Positions 13,601 to 28,600 are shown, counted from the stretch's first letter. The stretch is 64,000 bases of DNA from Harmonia axyridis (GCF_914767665.1 NC_059504.1:43369720-43433719), one strand, 5' to 3'. Notes: a model not told the origin generated them from the sequence alone. Numbers and translations are program-made.

Positions 13601-16600
13601 TCCTGTACCAAGGTTGGGTACTTTCTACTTAATTTCGCTATTGCGGGCCTAGAAGGTACTTCATGACGAACCAAAAGTGCTTTAGTTTTAAAAATGAGAC
13701 TGCAAATTTGCACCATTCTTGTAACACATCTCAACAATTTCAATAGTTTGTTGAAGAGTAATGGTCTAGTTATTACTTTGTCGAATGTCAAAAGATGCCC
13801 AGATAGCAGGCTATTCAAAATGAAACCTCTTATTGGAAAATGCATTATCATTATTACGGAGTGAACCATAAAATGAATTTGAATTGATTCAAATATTCTT
13901 TGTTTCATTGTTGTATTCCGAAAAAAGTCCATGGATTTTCCCGAATCAAAAGCAAGAATGAAATTTCGCACCATTTTCTTATGAAGACGTAAAATTAATA
14001 TTTTTCAAGGACATCCTAATAAATTGAAGAAATACATATTCCTCATTATGAAGTTTCGTTGGTAAGGTTATGAAATGAATCACGCGAAAGAATAATTATA
14101 GCAATTTTTATCCGACAAATCGAAATAGCCCGTGAAACATAAAAAACAAGTCTTCGTGTTGAATTGCAGTGATTCATGTTTATTGTTTCACCCGTTAATT
14201 GACAACTGATAAAATCCAATCAATTAACACTCTGGAGCTATTGACTGACAGCTCCCCATGTTATCTGCTTTATATAGGTGAAAGATTTTTTCGGAATGCA
14301 TCAAATGCAATCGCCCCATTCCTAATTCACACCTTATCGCTGGAAAACAAACAAGTTGCGATAGTTGCAATTCAACTTTTATAACGTATCTTATCGATTC
14401 CACTCACTTCTAACTACATTTGCACTATTAATAACAGTACTCCGTTCGCGAATCGGATTCGAAAATATTTATTGTTCTTTAACGCCCCCACCTGGAGCTA
14501 CGAAGATTGAGTCTGGAAGATTTATTGTTACGTGTGATTTTCGAATATTATCCGCCATCATTGTTAATGTGGAAGAGAATGAAATATTATGTTGTTCCAA
14601 TACGACAATGTGCAAGTGAGAAACGCAACGATTTGCTGTTGTGTTTGCAGGAAGAACATTAAGTTCACCTTGGAAGAGATTTCTGTGAATTTTCTGAATC
14701 GTTTGGCGTTCACGTTGTGGCATGTCAGTTTCCATTTGGAAAATGGATCTCAGGTAATTTGAAATGTTATTTTTTTCATTTATGACGCTATGGTTTTAGA
14801 ATGGAATTAACTACAAAAAATTTGGGGTGAATACGAAACTTCTATGACAATTATGCTTGAATCGTGCCTATTATCAGATCGTTTCGCTTACATGATAGAA
14901 CTTAATGAGTCTGATTTTCGGTGACTTTTTCATCTAAACTAAATGCAGATCACTATGTTGAGTTCCGAGTTGACTATATTTGTTGGCAATCATATGCTCA
15001 CGATTAATCGAAATTGTTTTTTCCTACGACTGCTATGGAAAGTAGCGTATTCTTCATAGCTTACTCAATTTCAAAACTATATATTGCTCATACTGTGGGA
15101 AATATTATTTCTCACGACACTTTGCCCACACCTTGCTTGGTAGACCAATGAAATTGGGCTTTTGAGTCGTTTCTATGGAAACGCAATAAATTAGCATATA
15201 CTGTCAACGAAGGCCATTTTGATTTGTATCAAGTCCATTACTTGAATTTTTGAAATTTATGCAGTTGTAGGAAAAGTATAGTGTGCAACATGTGGAGAAA
15301 GTCCTTTTCTCGCTCGTGTGTTTGCGGCACTCGCCTTTCAGGCTCGTGCCACAAACTTCCACATTCGGGAGAAAAGTTGGATTTTCCCCACTTGTTGCAC
15401 AATATACTATTTCATCACAAGAAAAAATATTCAAAATTTTCATTACTGGAAGACAATGGAGTTAAAACAACTTGTAAACCAATTCCATTTTCACAAACCG
15501 AAATACCTATTGAATATTTTCACCATTTCTTTCAATCTTTTTTAATTTTTTCATTGAAAGAATATACTACAAGATGTGATTTGGTCTTACGAGATCGTAA
15601 AATTCACAAATTTTTTTTCAATTGTAACTAACGTAAATGCGAACTGTTAAAATTGAAAGGCCAAAGTTTAGTCCGTCAATAATTCTTCTCATTTTTATCC
15701 CAAACAATATTTCAGATCGTCAACAGACTGCATCATGCCAAACAAATTGGTAATCATTTAGCTATAACCTCGGAGTAATAAACATAGATAGAGGAAACAT
15801 ATGCCATTTTCAGTAAGCAAATTTTGTCCCCAACATGAACTATCAAATTTGACATGAAGCGCGCGGAAATGAAAACATATCAGTGATACGATATTTCACT
15901 CAATTCGCGAGTTTCTCCACAAAAAACGCACTTCTTATGTACCATAGTGAATCAACGTTTCATATCAATTCGAAATATATTGAGATGAATACCTAAATAT
16001 ATCAGAAATTCAGAAAACAAACTTCAAGCGCGCCAAACAACGGATGACACTAGAAAAGCAATAGTTGCCAAACCGTGCATTTGAGCAGGTTGAAAATAAT
16101 GAAAATTCTGCATACCATAAATTCCACAATAAGGAAAAATATCGGATTCCATAATTCAAATTTGCATATTTAATTTAGAATCACATATATCATTCAATAT
16201 AATATACATTCATAATGATTTAGTAAAATTGTGGATTTGAAAATATATCACAATCTATAATCTAGCCATGTTGGGGACATGTAAAAATTCCGTATACCTA
16301 TGTTTATTACTCTATGGCTATAGTGATGACAATGGACGGTTTAAGTGACATCTTCTACATTTTCAAAGAATGTGGATATAATAGTCTTTCAGCAGATACA
16401 AGATGTTTTCACTGTTCCATATGCAAAAATTTTCCTTTTTTACATAGCCAACGAATGAAAATCGTGCTTTGTCTCTGAAGAAAATTCTATGCGAAAAATT
16501 GTCATCCAAACGTTGCAGTTCAAGCAAACAATCAGCATATATTCTACGTATTCCATGGTCAGCTGGCTTTAGTACTTGTGTCAACTGAACCCTATAAGGA

Positions 16601-19600
16601 AAAAGATGCAAATCCACTAGCAAAATACGTCATAGGGTGCCGTAAGCTAGGCCTAAATGTTGTGGGGACCGAAGAAAAGATAAATTTCGATCTTCTTCAA
16701 CACTTTCACTTACTGCAGCAATATTTTCGGTCGAGCATGCATGTCGATGATGTATGGGCCTTGAGACATCATTAACGAATTCAGTCTCTTCGGATTTTTT
16801 AACTATTACACCAATTATAAGCTCAGATGGACGATTATGTCGTTCGTAATCGACTTATTTTACAAAAATTAGGCTTCTGCTGTGTTTTGTCTCACTTTTT
16901 TTAAATTCTTCTTTATTTTTGTAGATATTCACTTATATTGTTTGAATGGCTTGGAATCTCATTGTAACGTTTCTATGACTCGTTAATTTCAAGACAAAAG
17001 GATGCACTATTCCTCAGTTCTAATGATTTCATCTTCCTTTTTCAACTCATATCTCCATAATTTAACATTTGGTTTCGTATTTTTCCTAATATAGTAATAA
17101 AACAAAATAAACATATTAATGAAGTGCAATAGTGAAGTCCATCCCGAAAAAAGTGATATGAACAGAATTTTGAAAAATTGATCGATATAAATCGAGAAGG
17201 TTGGTGTTCAGTAAATTGCAGTACCTTCACCTCATCCTGGTACATATTAATGTCGGCATTGATAGACTTCTTGATCGATAGCGGTGGAAAAAGCACAAAC
17301 GTTTAGGCTTGAAATTACAGGTAATTGAAGAGTTAAGAAATAATGAGTTTGCAGGGTGGTCCAAAACTGCATGGCCAAAATTACATGCTGCAGATTCGTA
17401 TTGCGGAGCGTATAAGTAGCGGGTATACAAATTTCTGCGTTACCAGAAAATGATAGATATTTCTTGATGTAGGAGCTTGCGGTGCTTTATATTTATGATG
17501 ACTGCCTAGTGGTTTCATGAAGGAAGCAATTTTTTAATAGTATAGGTACATACATTTCACCGGGGTGGAATTTTTTCGTATTGGTACTTGTTTTCAAGGC
17601 CTTCTAGTTTATTGTTACCAATAGGCTGCAGGGTGAAAAACTATTAAACCAAAAGTGATTGGAAAACAGTGTTTCGAAAAATTCGGAGCTTTGCGCAATT
17701 CGTATTCGTTTTCTCAAAAAACTAACTTGAAGATTTTTGATTCATAATACTCAAATCTGGCCGGCTAGATCGCCTGATCTAACGTCTATGGACCTAACGT
17801 CTATGGGGAAGATTATATCTTTCCACAGATATAAGGTCAGGCGACCTAGCTAGCCACCTGTTGGGACTTCAGAAACTTATCAATTATGCTATATTTTTGG
17901 AATGATAATTTTCATCTCTATCAAAATATCTAGAAATATAAGGCAAGTCCCATTTAGGGATTCACGACTTGGCTTGATTTTGAAGCTACTTGGCTTGAGC
18001 TTGACTTGATTTTGAGTCAAGTAGTAGTTTTTCAATGTCAAGTCAAGTATTTATTTATCAAGTAATTGAATCATATCTACTACTTGATTTTCAGCAGTTT
18101 TATTGTGTACTGCCACATCAATGAAAAAAAATGAAATGAGAAGGAACCTTGCAAAACACACTTTTGTTTATAAACCTTATTGTATGAAAGTACCAAAATA
18201 TCAATTTTTCTGAATGAGAAATTAAATCACTAAATTATAACAAAATGAAAAATATTAAAAAAATTAAAGTTTCTTAATATTGAGAATTTCCGGGCTTTGT
18301 TTGATTCAATAATTTTCTATCCAGGATCTAAGACACATGAGGCATTTTATAGATTTGTCGCCTAACCCATTGCAGGTTTTTGTAACTGTAAGAGCAGCTC
18401 TGGAAAATTTTCTTTCAGCAGGAGCTGAAGATGCTGGCGTTGATAAAAAATCCTGGGCCATTTTGGCCAAGTTTGGAAAGATATTTCTGAAACTATTGAA
18501 ATCTACCAATAATTTCATAGGAATCTGAGAGAACTACTAATGAAGTCATACTGGCGAATGCTTCAGTCTCTCGGCGCTCGAGGAATCCCCTTATTTAGTC
18601 TAAGCGCTCACGAGATTGCAGGAATATATGGCGTGCGACGCGTGCATGTGAAGCTCAAGTAATATCAAGTAGCTTGATATCAAGTCAAGCAATAAATATC
18701 TTAAATCAAGTCAAGTCAAGCTCTCGTATGTAATTTTTCACGAGCTTGAGTTTCAAGGCAAGTAGTTGGTTAAAATGTCAAGCTACTTGGCTTGATGAAT
18801 CCCCAGTCCCATTTGAAAAAAATTTCATAGGAATATGTTACGAAATGTCAGTTTGCAGAAAATTCCATTAATTTCATTGAATTCTACGTAAAAAAAGTTG
18901 TCACAAGAATGTTTTCACACAAATGAGAGATTTTCAACAAAAAAAAAAAGGTTACAGCTATAAGTATATCGAAAATGAGCATTTTCGAAAAACATCCTGT
19001 AACTATGTAACGGTAATAGCTATGGAGTTGCGGTTTTCGCCAATAAGTTTCTCATGAAAGTTGACTCTCAGAGACTGACATCAGTTTTTCTTTATCTAGT
19101 ATAGAAATACTAGATTCTCATTTTCAAGTGTTCAATTTGGGCCACCATGTACACTGCGACCGGACAGACAGAATCGATTTTGACATCAAATACGTCATAA
19201 TTGTGACAAACTAAGATGGGTCGCAAGATGATAGATCCATACCTAGGTCCCAAATTGATCGTGTTTACCAATGGCCAGTCATAATCTTTTTCTCATTCGA
19301 ATCCAAAAAATATAATTACCCTACCTAAACTAATTATTTCAGACCACTCCTATCCCAAAACATCAGCAATGAATTATCATTTGAATATACAATTGGCAAG
19401 CTTGAATATAACCCAACGCTTAAGCAAACAACTATTATTGATCTTCAAGTAAGAACATTCCAGGAAATCTCCAATTTTTTCTGTGTAATCCGTCTCCACT
19501 TGTAGATCAAGCCAAACAAGATAATAAATATTCGTCTTCGGTTCGATTTCCGCAACATCAGTCCATTCTTTATTATCTACACCTCTGTTTGCCTTCAGCC

Positions 19601-22600
19601 ATCAGGTGGAAAGAGTTGTACGGCCATAAACGTTGGATACCCTTTGTTTTCTACCTCGCCTCTATTTATTTTCCCATGAATTTTCCGTTTATTGTGCTTT
19701 ACTCGGTTTTATTTGTTGACATTTCGAATTGTACCTCTAATTTTGTTCTTTGTTTCAGCATACACACGAGGACTCTGACAGAGATGGACCTGAAATGCAT
19801 AAGGTAATTTTCTATGTCTTTGTCAGTGATAAAAACAACAACTCTTTCGAATTTATGTTCCTTCTATGGTTCCTCAGCTTTCATGGAATGAAAATTGGGT
19901 AAACCAACTGGAAGCGTTTTCCTTGTGCCAATTGCGACCTTGGGGTTCACGAGAGCCAATATACTACATACGGTATATTGTTCGTTATTCAACTTGAGTT
20001 TTCTATAATACTAATAAATGAATTATCAACACGGAATTTTGCACGAAGCTTGAAATAATTATTCTATATACAGGGTGTTTCACCATTGAGGGAACGCTCT
20101 ATTACGCTTGAGCGCTGAAATGTTCGATTTTTTTTCGTTAGGCCCCGTTAGAGCTACATTCCTCAAATTATTAGGAAATACACAAAGTGTATCAAAACAC
20201 TGCAAAAACCAAACATACGTTTTTTCTTATGAAACACCCTGCTTTAATTCACTTCTCAGATTGCATAGAATAAATGAGCCCAAGTTTTTCCGAAGTTTCA
20301 TATTCTATAAACTTACCTCTTTTGAGATATTTCGATTCTTCATAAATTGTAGGGACGATATTGATACCTTATCCTTTGGTGGAACATGATTTCAATATTT
20401 ATAAATGAACAGAAATAAGACACTTGAGTGTCTTATTTATTTTCCTTTATCAATATTGAAATTAAATGATAAATTTATAAAAACCGGACGACTCCAATAT
20501 GTATGATTATTTTTTAATGTAATTTTGTGAGACAATCCTAGAAGAATTGAGTACTCTTCTAGGTGTTCAAAATGATACAATTCATTGATTCAAACGTTAA
20601 TATCGAGCTTATACCAAATGGCATATCCTCTATTTCATATTTTTATTAAGTAGCAAATTTTATAATCCTCAAAAAATTCTATACCGAATGAAAAACTAAA
20701 ATAGATGGTGTGCTATTCGGAAAATTACCAATATTTACGTTTGAATAATTCATCAACTCAGAGTAATAAACACAGATAGAGGGAACATATGTTATTTTCA
20801 GTAAGTAAATTTTGTCCCCAACATGAACTATCAAATTTGACACGAAGCGCGCGGAAATGAAAACATATCAGTGATTCTATATTTCACTCAATTGGCGAGT
20901 TTATCCACAAAGAACGCACTTCTTTGTCCCATAGTGAATCAACGTTTCATATGTACTCAAAATATATTGAAATAAATAACTCAATATATCAGAAATTCAG
21001 AAAAGAAACATCAAGTGCGCCAAACGACGTAAAATAACCGATGACACTAGGAGAGCAAAAATTGCCAAACCTTGGATTTCAGCAAGTAGATACAGAATAT
21101 TTAATAAATATTATGTTTATTATAAATTCGACAATTAGGAAAAATATCGGATTCGAAATATTCAAATTTGCATATTTAATCAGGAATCACTGAAATAAAT
21201 ATATTTCATTCAATATAATAAACATTCATAACGATATAGTGAAATTGTGGATTCGAAAATAAATCACAATAACGTAATCTAACCATTTTGGGGACATGTA
21301 AAAATTGCGTATGCTCCCTCTATTAATCTACGTTTAATAATCTATGGTCATTAATGAACACCCAGCAGAATTTTCAATGAATCAAAAAATCAGTACATAC
21401 CTAGGTTTTTCTTGTATTCACTTTCAAAAACTCATTGAAATAAAATTCTTTATTTCGAAGTTAGGTTTTTCCGAAGACCCTTCAATTTATAAAAATTCGA
21501 TATACTTTTTTCAAAAACAGTGAGGATATAAAACTTTGAACAAACTTGGGTTCATTTTTTCCATGCAAAAACGTCACTTCTGATTTTCAGTAAAAATGTA
21601 GAAATTGATTTATCAAATCAAGTAATAACGAGTAAAAAGTTACATGAAAATTACAGATTTACCCACTCTTGGTCTTGCTAATGCCCAAACCGATATTGGA
21701 TATTTCACGTTCTACTAGTCCGATTTTGCTCAAATTTGGTATTGGTATTCGAGTTCTATAAAAATTTCAGTTTGCATGAATCAGAACTTCTCAGGAGATA
21801 AAAGTTTTGACATTCAAGGAGCCAAGGACGAGGAAGCATTGTGCCACACCTATTAGTAGATATTTTTTCGAAAAACAACATTTACTCGCCTTGTTTACCT
21901 TTACACATCAGTGTTCTATCTTGAACAGACATCTTTGATGATTGTCCTACAATTGTTTAGCGTAATGCTTTGCATCACATATCCTTTCAATTCTTCAATT
22001 TTATTCTACAATAAACGCACAGTTCCTGCTAATATGAACTGTATGTTCGACATATCCTCAAAGAAAAAAATGATTGAGGAAGAATCTGTTCTGGAACGTG
22101 GTCGATTTGTGCCTTCTTTTTCTCCTATTCATCAACGAGCTTCCTCATCATATTGTGGCTTGCATTATAATTCTCTTTGCTGATGATACCTCCTTGGCAA
22201 TTAAAGCTCGTGATCTTGAAGAACTGATAAGGATTTGTGAATCTCTTATCAAACGATTTATTGTCTGGTGCCGAGGGAACTCTTTGATTGTAAATTTGGA
22301 GAAAACCAAAATCATCAGATTTCAGATAAGGGACGGTCTTGATTTCACTGTGGACCTTTCAGACTTCAGCCTCAGGTCATCAGAGTGTGTCAGTTTTCTG
22401 GGAGTACGTGTGGACAGTGGGTTGAGATGGTCCTTCCACATTGATCACGTATGTAACAAAATAAGTAAATCCTACTTTGCTATTTCCCGCCCCAAGAGTT
22501 CACTATCATTAGATTCTCTCGTTGGGGTGTATTTTAGTAGTGTATATAGTCACCTTTGCTATAACGTGGTTCTGTGGGGTTCATCCCCATATGCTGGGCG

Positions 22601-25600
22601 TGTATTTGTTGCACAGAAGAGAGTACTTCGTCTCATTTTCAACCTGAGTCCTCGAGACTCATGTCGCCCTATATTCAAGGAAAATAAAATATTATCATTT
22701 CCTTCTATATACATGTTCAATTGTCTAATTTATGTTCACCAAAATTTAAAAAAACTTAAAACATGTACAGATTTTCATAGCTACAATACTAGGCATGAGG
22801 ATATTTTATGTATTCCCAAGCATAACACTAAAAAATATGAGTCGTCACCTACTTTCACAGGAATTAAATTGTATAATCACTTGCCTAAACATTATAAGAG
22901 ACTTGGTGAAAAACAATTTAAGAAAGAAGTAAAATCAATGTTGATTGACAATTGCTTTTATAATATTCAAGAGTTCTTTACTAATTCTATCACTTAAGAC
23001 TTTTTTAATACTAACTTTTGCCAACATTGTTCTCTTTATATTTTCAATATTTTGTTATTTTCTTTTTTTCTTGTTGACTATTCCTATACATTGTATGATG
23101 TCTTAAAGGAGGAATAAATTATTATTATTTGTTTTTAATATAAATTATATTACTACAGTGATTGGATGGGTGCGACATATTACTCATTTTTCTTGAACAT
23201 CGGTTCAACCAAAAATATACAGATGATAGGAGCATTTTTGTGCTATCGTAAGCTGTCGCTGTGTACCTATAGCGGAAATGTTTCTTTGATTTTGCAACCC
23301 ATATATTTTCAGTTAGTGTGATGTGTTTTTGGTGCTTCAATACCAATGACTCCAAAAACAATACAATATGTTACCATAACCATTGACCTTTCAGGAAGTG
23401 TACTTTATTATAGCTGTTGTTTAAGTTACGATCCATACTATGATTTTATTGCAGCTGTAAATGTAAGTTCCTGTTCCGAATACTATTCAGAGATGTTCTA
23501 GATGCACAGGGCTATTATTTCCTTATTCTTCTTCTTAGAATTCACCGACAACATGAATTATAGAGTAAGCTGCCCACTCAAAAAAAAAAATCGTAGAGAT
23601 ACTATACGAATTCAGCTCTACTGAGTTGGGGTTTTGCGAGTATATATAGAATAATCCTTTCAAGCTTCGTGCAAAATCTTGTCTGTAGAGCGTAACCAGA
23701 ACTCTAGAAAATTCAAAAAGAATACCGAAAAAGAAATTACCCAATATTTCTGTGACTACAAACCGACGAAATTAGCTTATGGGTGTTCATATGAAATGAC
23801 GAGCAGACTTTCAAAACGCTGTTTGTCCAAAATTGTAAATTTTCAGGAAAGGCAAAAAACTGATACTCAAAAACGGCCTTAGTTACCGAGTTGCGATTTG
23901 TACCATAAAACAAGAAAAAATAGCTTGAGTAATTACTCAATTTGTAGACTAGAAAACCAACTGGAGGCCAATTATATAGATACCTGTTAACAGTTCTGTG
24001 GTTTATAGAGGCGCAATAGGCATAAGAATGAACGTGCACTTGAAGGCTCCTGACTTCACGTCAGTGCTTTCCTAATTTTCTGATCTAATTTCCTTTAGGA
24101 ACGCCCCAAACTATACATGTTGAGAGTATATCTTAAGTAAATTGCTTCTCTCGAATTGTTTCAATATTTTCTGATGATTTTTTTCCCTTTTACAGATAAT
24201 AACATCTTCCTCGTACAATGGTTTCGGAGAAGCCTTCACCTCACAGCCCAGGCCGTCGAAAAAGGATAACAACGGAGTGTCTGGAAACATGGACCTGAGT
24301 TATGTGACGGAAAGGATAATAGCAGTTTGGTTTCCTGCGTCTGCAACTTCACACTCCTACAGGCAGGGACAGAGACAAGCGTCTCACATGCTGAGGCACA
24401 AACATGGGAATAATTACATGGTGAGGGCAAAAATATGCTAAGATTTATCTAAGATGTTTAGAATACTGGTGTATTCACTGATTAGATTTTGTTTAAGATA
24501 ATTCTGGCTCGGCATAGGTCCTTTTCACTATTCTTCCTTTAGGTGGCGTTATACAAAGAATAAAACAATCAACAGCATCATTTCAAAACTTTCATTTGTT
24601 CTGTCAAAAGTAGTTCAACACGACATTGACAAAAAGACGACTTAGAACTCAGAACTTCTTTCTCTTTTACAGTCAGGCTATTAGCCTTTTACTGTTCCAT
24701 CTCAATATAATTCACCTCTGGTGAGCTATTTTGATTCTGCTCTAGCAGGTGGCAATATGCCACTCAGAAAGTTTGTGTAATCATTACACAATCTCTGTGC
24801 CAGTGAGGTTTTGGCTTCAACGCACACTTCCTAGGGAAGTGCCATCTTCAGTCGTTTGTGTTTTCTAGGAGCTTTTTCGTCGTAGTCGCAAGCCTTCCTC
24901 ATTGGAGGGTTTGCGTGATTTTCCATTTCAATGAAGGTCTTCACGCTCAGATCTTTAAGATGGTCGTCTAGAAATGGTATTCGCAGGTCTTTATGTATCC
25001 GTACGATGCTGACAAACCATGGTGCATTTACGGCTCGTCTTAGGATCGTATTCGGCACGACTCAAAGTCTCTGCAGATGCGTCTTTGCAGCGTTTCCCCA
25101 AGCCGGACATGCGGAAGACATAACCGGCCGAATGGTGGACTTATAAAAAAGAATCTTGTTGGAAAGAGACATTTTGCTGCTTTTGCAAAGTTTAGGTTGC
25201 AACGCTGCCGCTGCTGTCTTTCCCTTCGTCACAGCTGATGTGACGTGTTGGTTTCAAGTGAGCTTCTTGTCAAGTATCACTCCCAGATACTTGGCCTCGT
25301 TTTTCCATTCGATCCTCCTACCGAACATTACGACGTGTCCGACGGGATCTTTTTTCTTTCGATGACAGAAAGACAACGTGAGCGCCGTCATTAAAAATGA
25401 TATGGAAGTCAAGTGAAAAGCGGCCAATACCATTGAAATCCAAAGAGATTGGATTTAATCTTGAGGTTTTTCAAGAGTAATTGAGCACACCAGTGTTTTA
25501 GACGATTCACCGTACCCTACTGATCAACATTATACTAAATGGTTTTCCAATCAGAGGTTTAATTTTGAAAAGCCTGCTGACTGGACAGCTGTCACTTTTG

Positions 25601-28600
25601 ACATTTGACAAGTAAAAACTACTCTATTACTAAAAATGTAACGATACCGCTCTAACAACGCATTTATAGTGTTGACGAGCAGCACCTCCTCGGTGGACAA
25701 TATAAGTTGGTGATGTGAAAAGTCGGAACCGTGTGCGTCGCTCAAGATCAACTGAGAATATTGCTGCTGTAGCAATAGTAATGCTGTTGACGTTATCTTG
25801 GGAATTGGGCAATTCTCAAATGACACTACTTATTTGGCATAAAGATTTAGGCCTTAAGGCTTATAAGGTTCAGTTAACACAAGTATTCAAGCCGGTCGAA
25901 TACCAGTATCAAAATGATCCGGACCCTCATTGAAATATCATTAGCAATATAAAAAGCAGAATTGTCGCTTTTGGGACTGAAAAAACTTAAAAATGATTGT
26001 TGAAAAGTCTCTCCATCTTCAACGAGTCACTCTCTTGTGCGGTTTTTGAGCTAGTTGTGAGATTAAACCTTACTTATTCGAAAATGAGGCTAAAGCAACT
26101 GTTACGGTGAATGGATTGCGCTACCGAGCTATGAATAATGATTTTTTATGGCCGGAATTGGAATATATTGATGTGGACGACGTTTATTTTCGATAAAACG
26201 GCAGATATTATGGTATATCTTCGTCTTTACGAGGAAATAAACTTAATTATTTTGAAATATACTCCTTTAATATCAAATCATACATAATACATATAAAGGG
26301 TGTTTTTTTAGAGCTATAGAACTTTAAATTGTAATGAAACAACGATGGATTATTCGATTGACATGAATTTTATTTATCCGCAAGATAATCTTGTGGCATT
26401 ACATTTTGAATATGATTTCTGGCATATGACCGCCACGGCTGGCTCGGATGTAGTCCAATCTGGACGTCCAATTTTCGATGACTCTTTCCAACATTTGTGG
26501 CCGTATATCGGCAATAACACGGCGAATGTTGTCTTCCAAATGGTCAAGGATTTGTGGCTTATCCGCATAGACCAATGACTTTACATAGCCCCACAGAAAG
26601 AAGTCTAGCGGTGTTAAATCACAATATCTTGGAGGCCAATTCAGAGGTCCAACACGTGAAATTAGGCGGTCACCAAACGTGTCTTTCAATAAATCGATTG
26701 TGGCACGAGCTGTGTGACATGTTGCGCCGTCTTGTTGTAACCACAGCTCCTGGACATCATGGTTGTTCAATTCAGGCATGAAAACGTTAGTAAAGATGGC
26801 TCTATACCGATCACCATTGACTGTAACGTTCTGGCCATCATCCTTTTTGAAGAAGTACGGACCAATGATTCCATCAGCCCATAAAGTGCACCAAACAGTC
26901 AGTTTTTCTGGATGTAACGGTGTTTCGACATACACTTGAGGATTAGCTTCACTCCAAATGTGGCAGTTTTGTTTGTTGACGTAGCCATTCAACCAGAAGT
27001 GCGCTTCATCGCTAAACAAAATAAAATGCGCGATACGTATTCCGCACAGAACCATTATTTTCAAAATAAAATTGCACTATTTGCAAGCGTTGTTCAGGCG
27101 TGAGTCTATTCATGATGAATTGCCGAACCAAACTGAGAATAAATCACTTCACAGCTGTTAAATCGGTCGCCATATTGAACAGTAATGCCAACTTAAAGTT
27201 ATATACCTCGAAAAAAACACCCTATACTAAATGGTTTTCCAATCAGAGGTTCAATTTTGAAAAGCCCGCTGTCTGGACAGGTGACATTTGACAAGTATAA
27301 ACTACGCCATTAATAAAAATGTAACGATACCTCTCTAACAACGCATTTATATTGTTGTCGAGAAGCACCTCTTCGGTCGACAATAATGAAATTGGTCCAA
27401 AAATTTGATCTATTAGGACAATTTAGTGATGTGAAGAGTCGAAACCGTGTGCGTGGCTCAAGCTCAACTGAGAATATGGCTGCTGTAGCCCGTTTTGTTT
27501 ATGAAAACCCAGGTTTGCCGATTCTTCGTCAATCTTGGGAATTTGGCATTCCGCAAATGACACTACTTATTTTGCATGAAGATTCAGGCCTTGAGGCTTT
27601 TAAGGTTTTGAGTATTCAAGCCGGTCGAACAACACCATCAAAATTATCCGGACTCTCATCGAAATATCATAAGCAATATAATAAGCAGAATTATCGCATT
27701 TGGGATTGGAAAAATCTAAAAATGATTGTTGAAAAGTCTCTCCATCTTCAACGAGTCACTCTCTTGTGTGGTTTTTGGGCTGGTTGTAAGATTGAACCTT
27801 ACTTATTCGAAAATTGGACTGAAGCAACTGTTACGGTGAATGGATTGCGCTACCGAGCTATGAATAATGATTTTTTATTGCCGCAATTGGAATATATTGA
27901 TGTGAACGACATTTATTCTCAATGAAATGGCAGATATAATGGCATATCTTCGTCTTTGCGGTGGAATAAACTTATTCATTTTGAAATATACTCCTTTAAT
28001 ATCAAATTATACATAGGTATACATCGTAGGTAACTAACAAATTTTTCAAAGATACTAGGTCACCACTGTATACATGTTTAATATAAATCCTCCTATTTTC
28101 TGTCCAAATTGGATGAAACATAATATCGTTTTTGCTCTATACTTTGCATAGAAATGTAGGAATTGCCATAAGAAATAACGAATCTATATGAATCATAAAG
28201 CTTTGACATTCGACTTATCTACATGCAAATGAAACCGAATGCGGTTGATGTAAAATCTTCATGGATGAAGCCAATTAATGTTACTTATAAGACTTCGTGA
28301 TTCGATTAATATCAAGCAGGCATCTCCTGATTGAATCCATGCTATATCAGAATACTCGTGAATCTTTCCTGTCTAGCATCGAATGTAATAAATGGTAGCG
28401 AATAAAAAATTGATTTATTTGAATTAATAAAGCATGAATTAGTTGATATCCTGATACGAAGTGATAAATTCAAGGAGGCTTGTCTTTCTAATGTGATTAT
28501 GATTTACTTTCATTCTATGGAAAGCGAAACCATGTATAGCGTAGAATTAAATCAATTCATCTTGATCAATTTAAATGATGAAGCCATTAATTCACGTATT

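Larger units (their letters stand above)
1658..19758 (+). other. intron 1 of tensin (18.1 kb)
   Basis: The intron contains AT-rich, mostly unrecognisable sequence plus the mobile elements listed separately. I see nothing definable in 543-1180, 1660-2630, 3270-5070, 6300-7000, 8165-9780, 9910-10960, 11215-12935, 13980-15270, 15415-15765, 16835-17750 and 18815-19755. A short repeated motif (cagggtg or its complement) recurs at element ends. Confidence 0.6.
19804..24195 (+). other. intron 2 of tensin (4.4 kb)
   Basis: It holds a short MITE at 20071, an E copy at 20758 and a truncated non-LTR element at 22080. I see nothing recognisable in 21350-22075 and 23130-24190. Confidence 0.6.

Noticed and set aside
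13552..13974. Minus-strand reading of 140 codons
   Set aside because: It partly overlaps the plus-strand transposase fragment of C1 in antisense. The translation is low in known motifs and has no splice or promoter context.
14365..14735. Overlapping readings of 84 and 88 codons in intron 1
   Set aside because: No family similarity and no flanking splice sites in matching phase.
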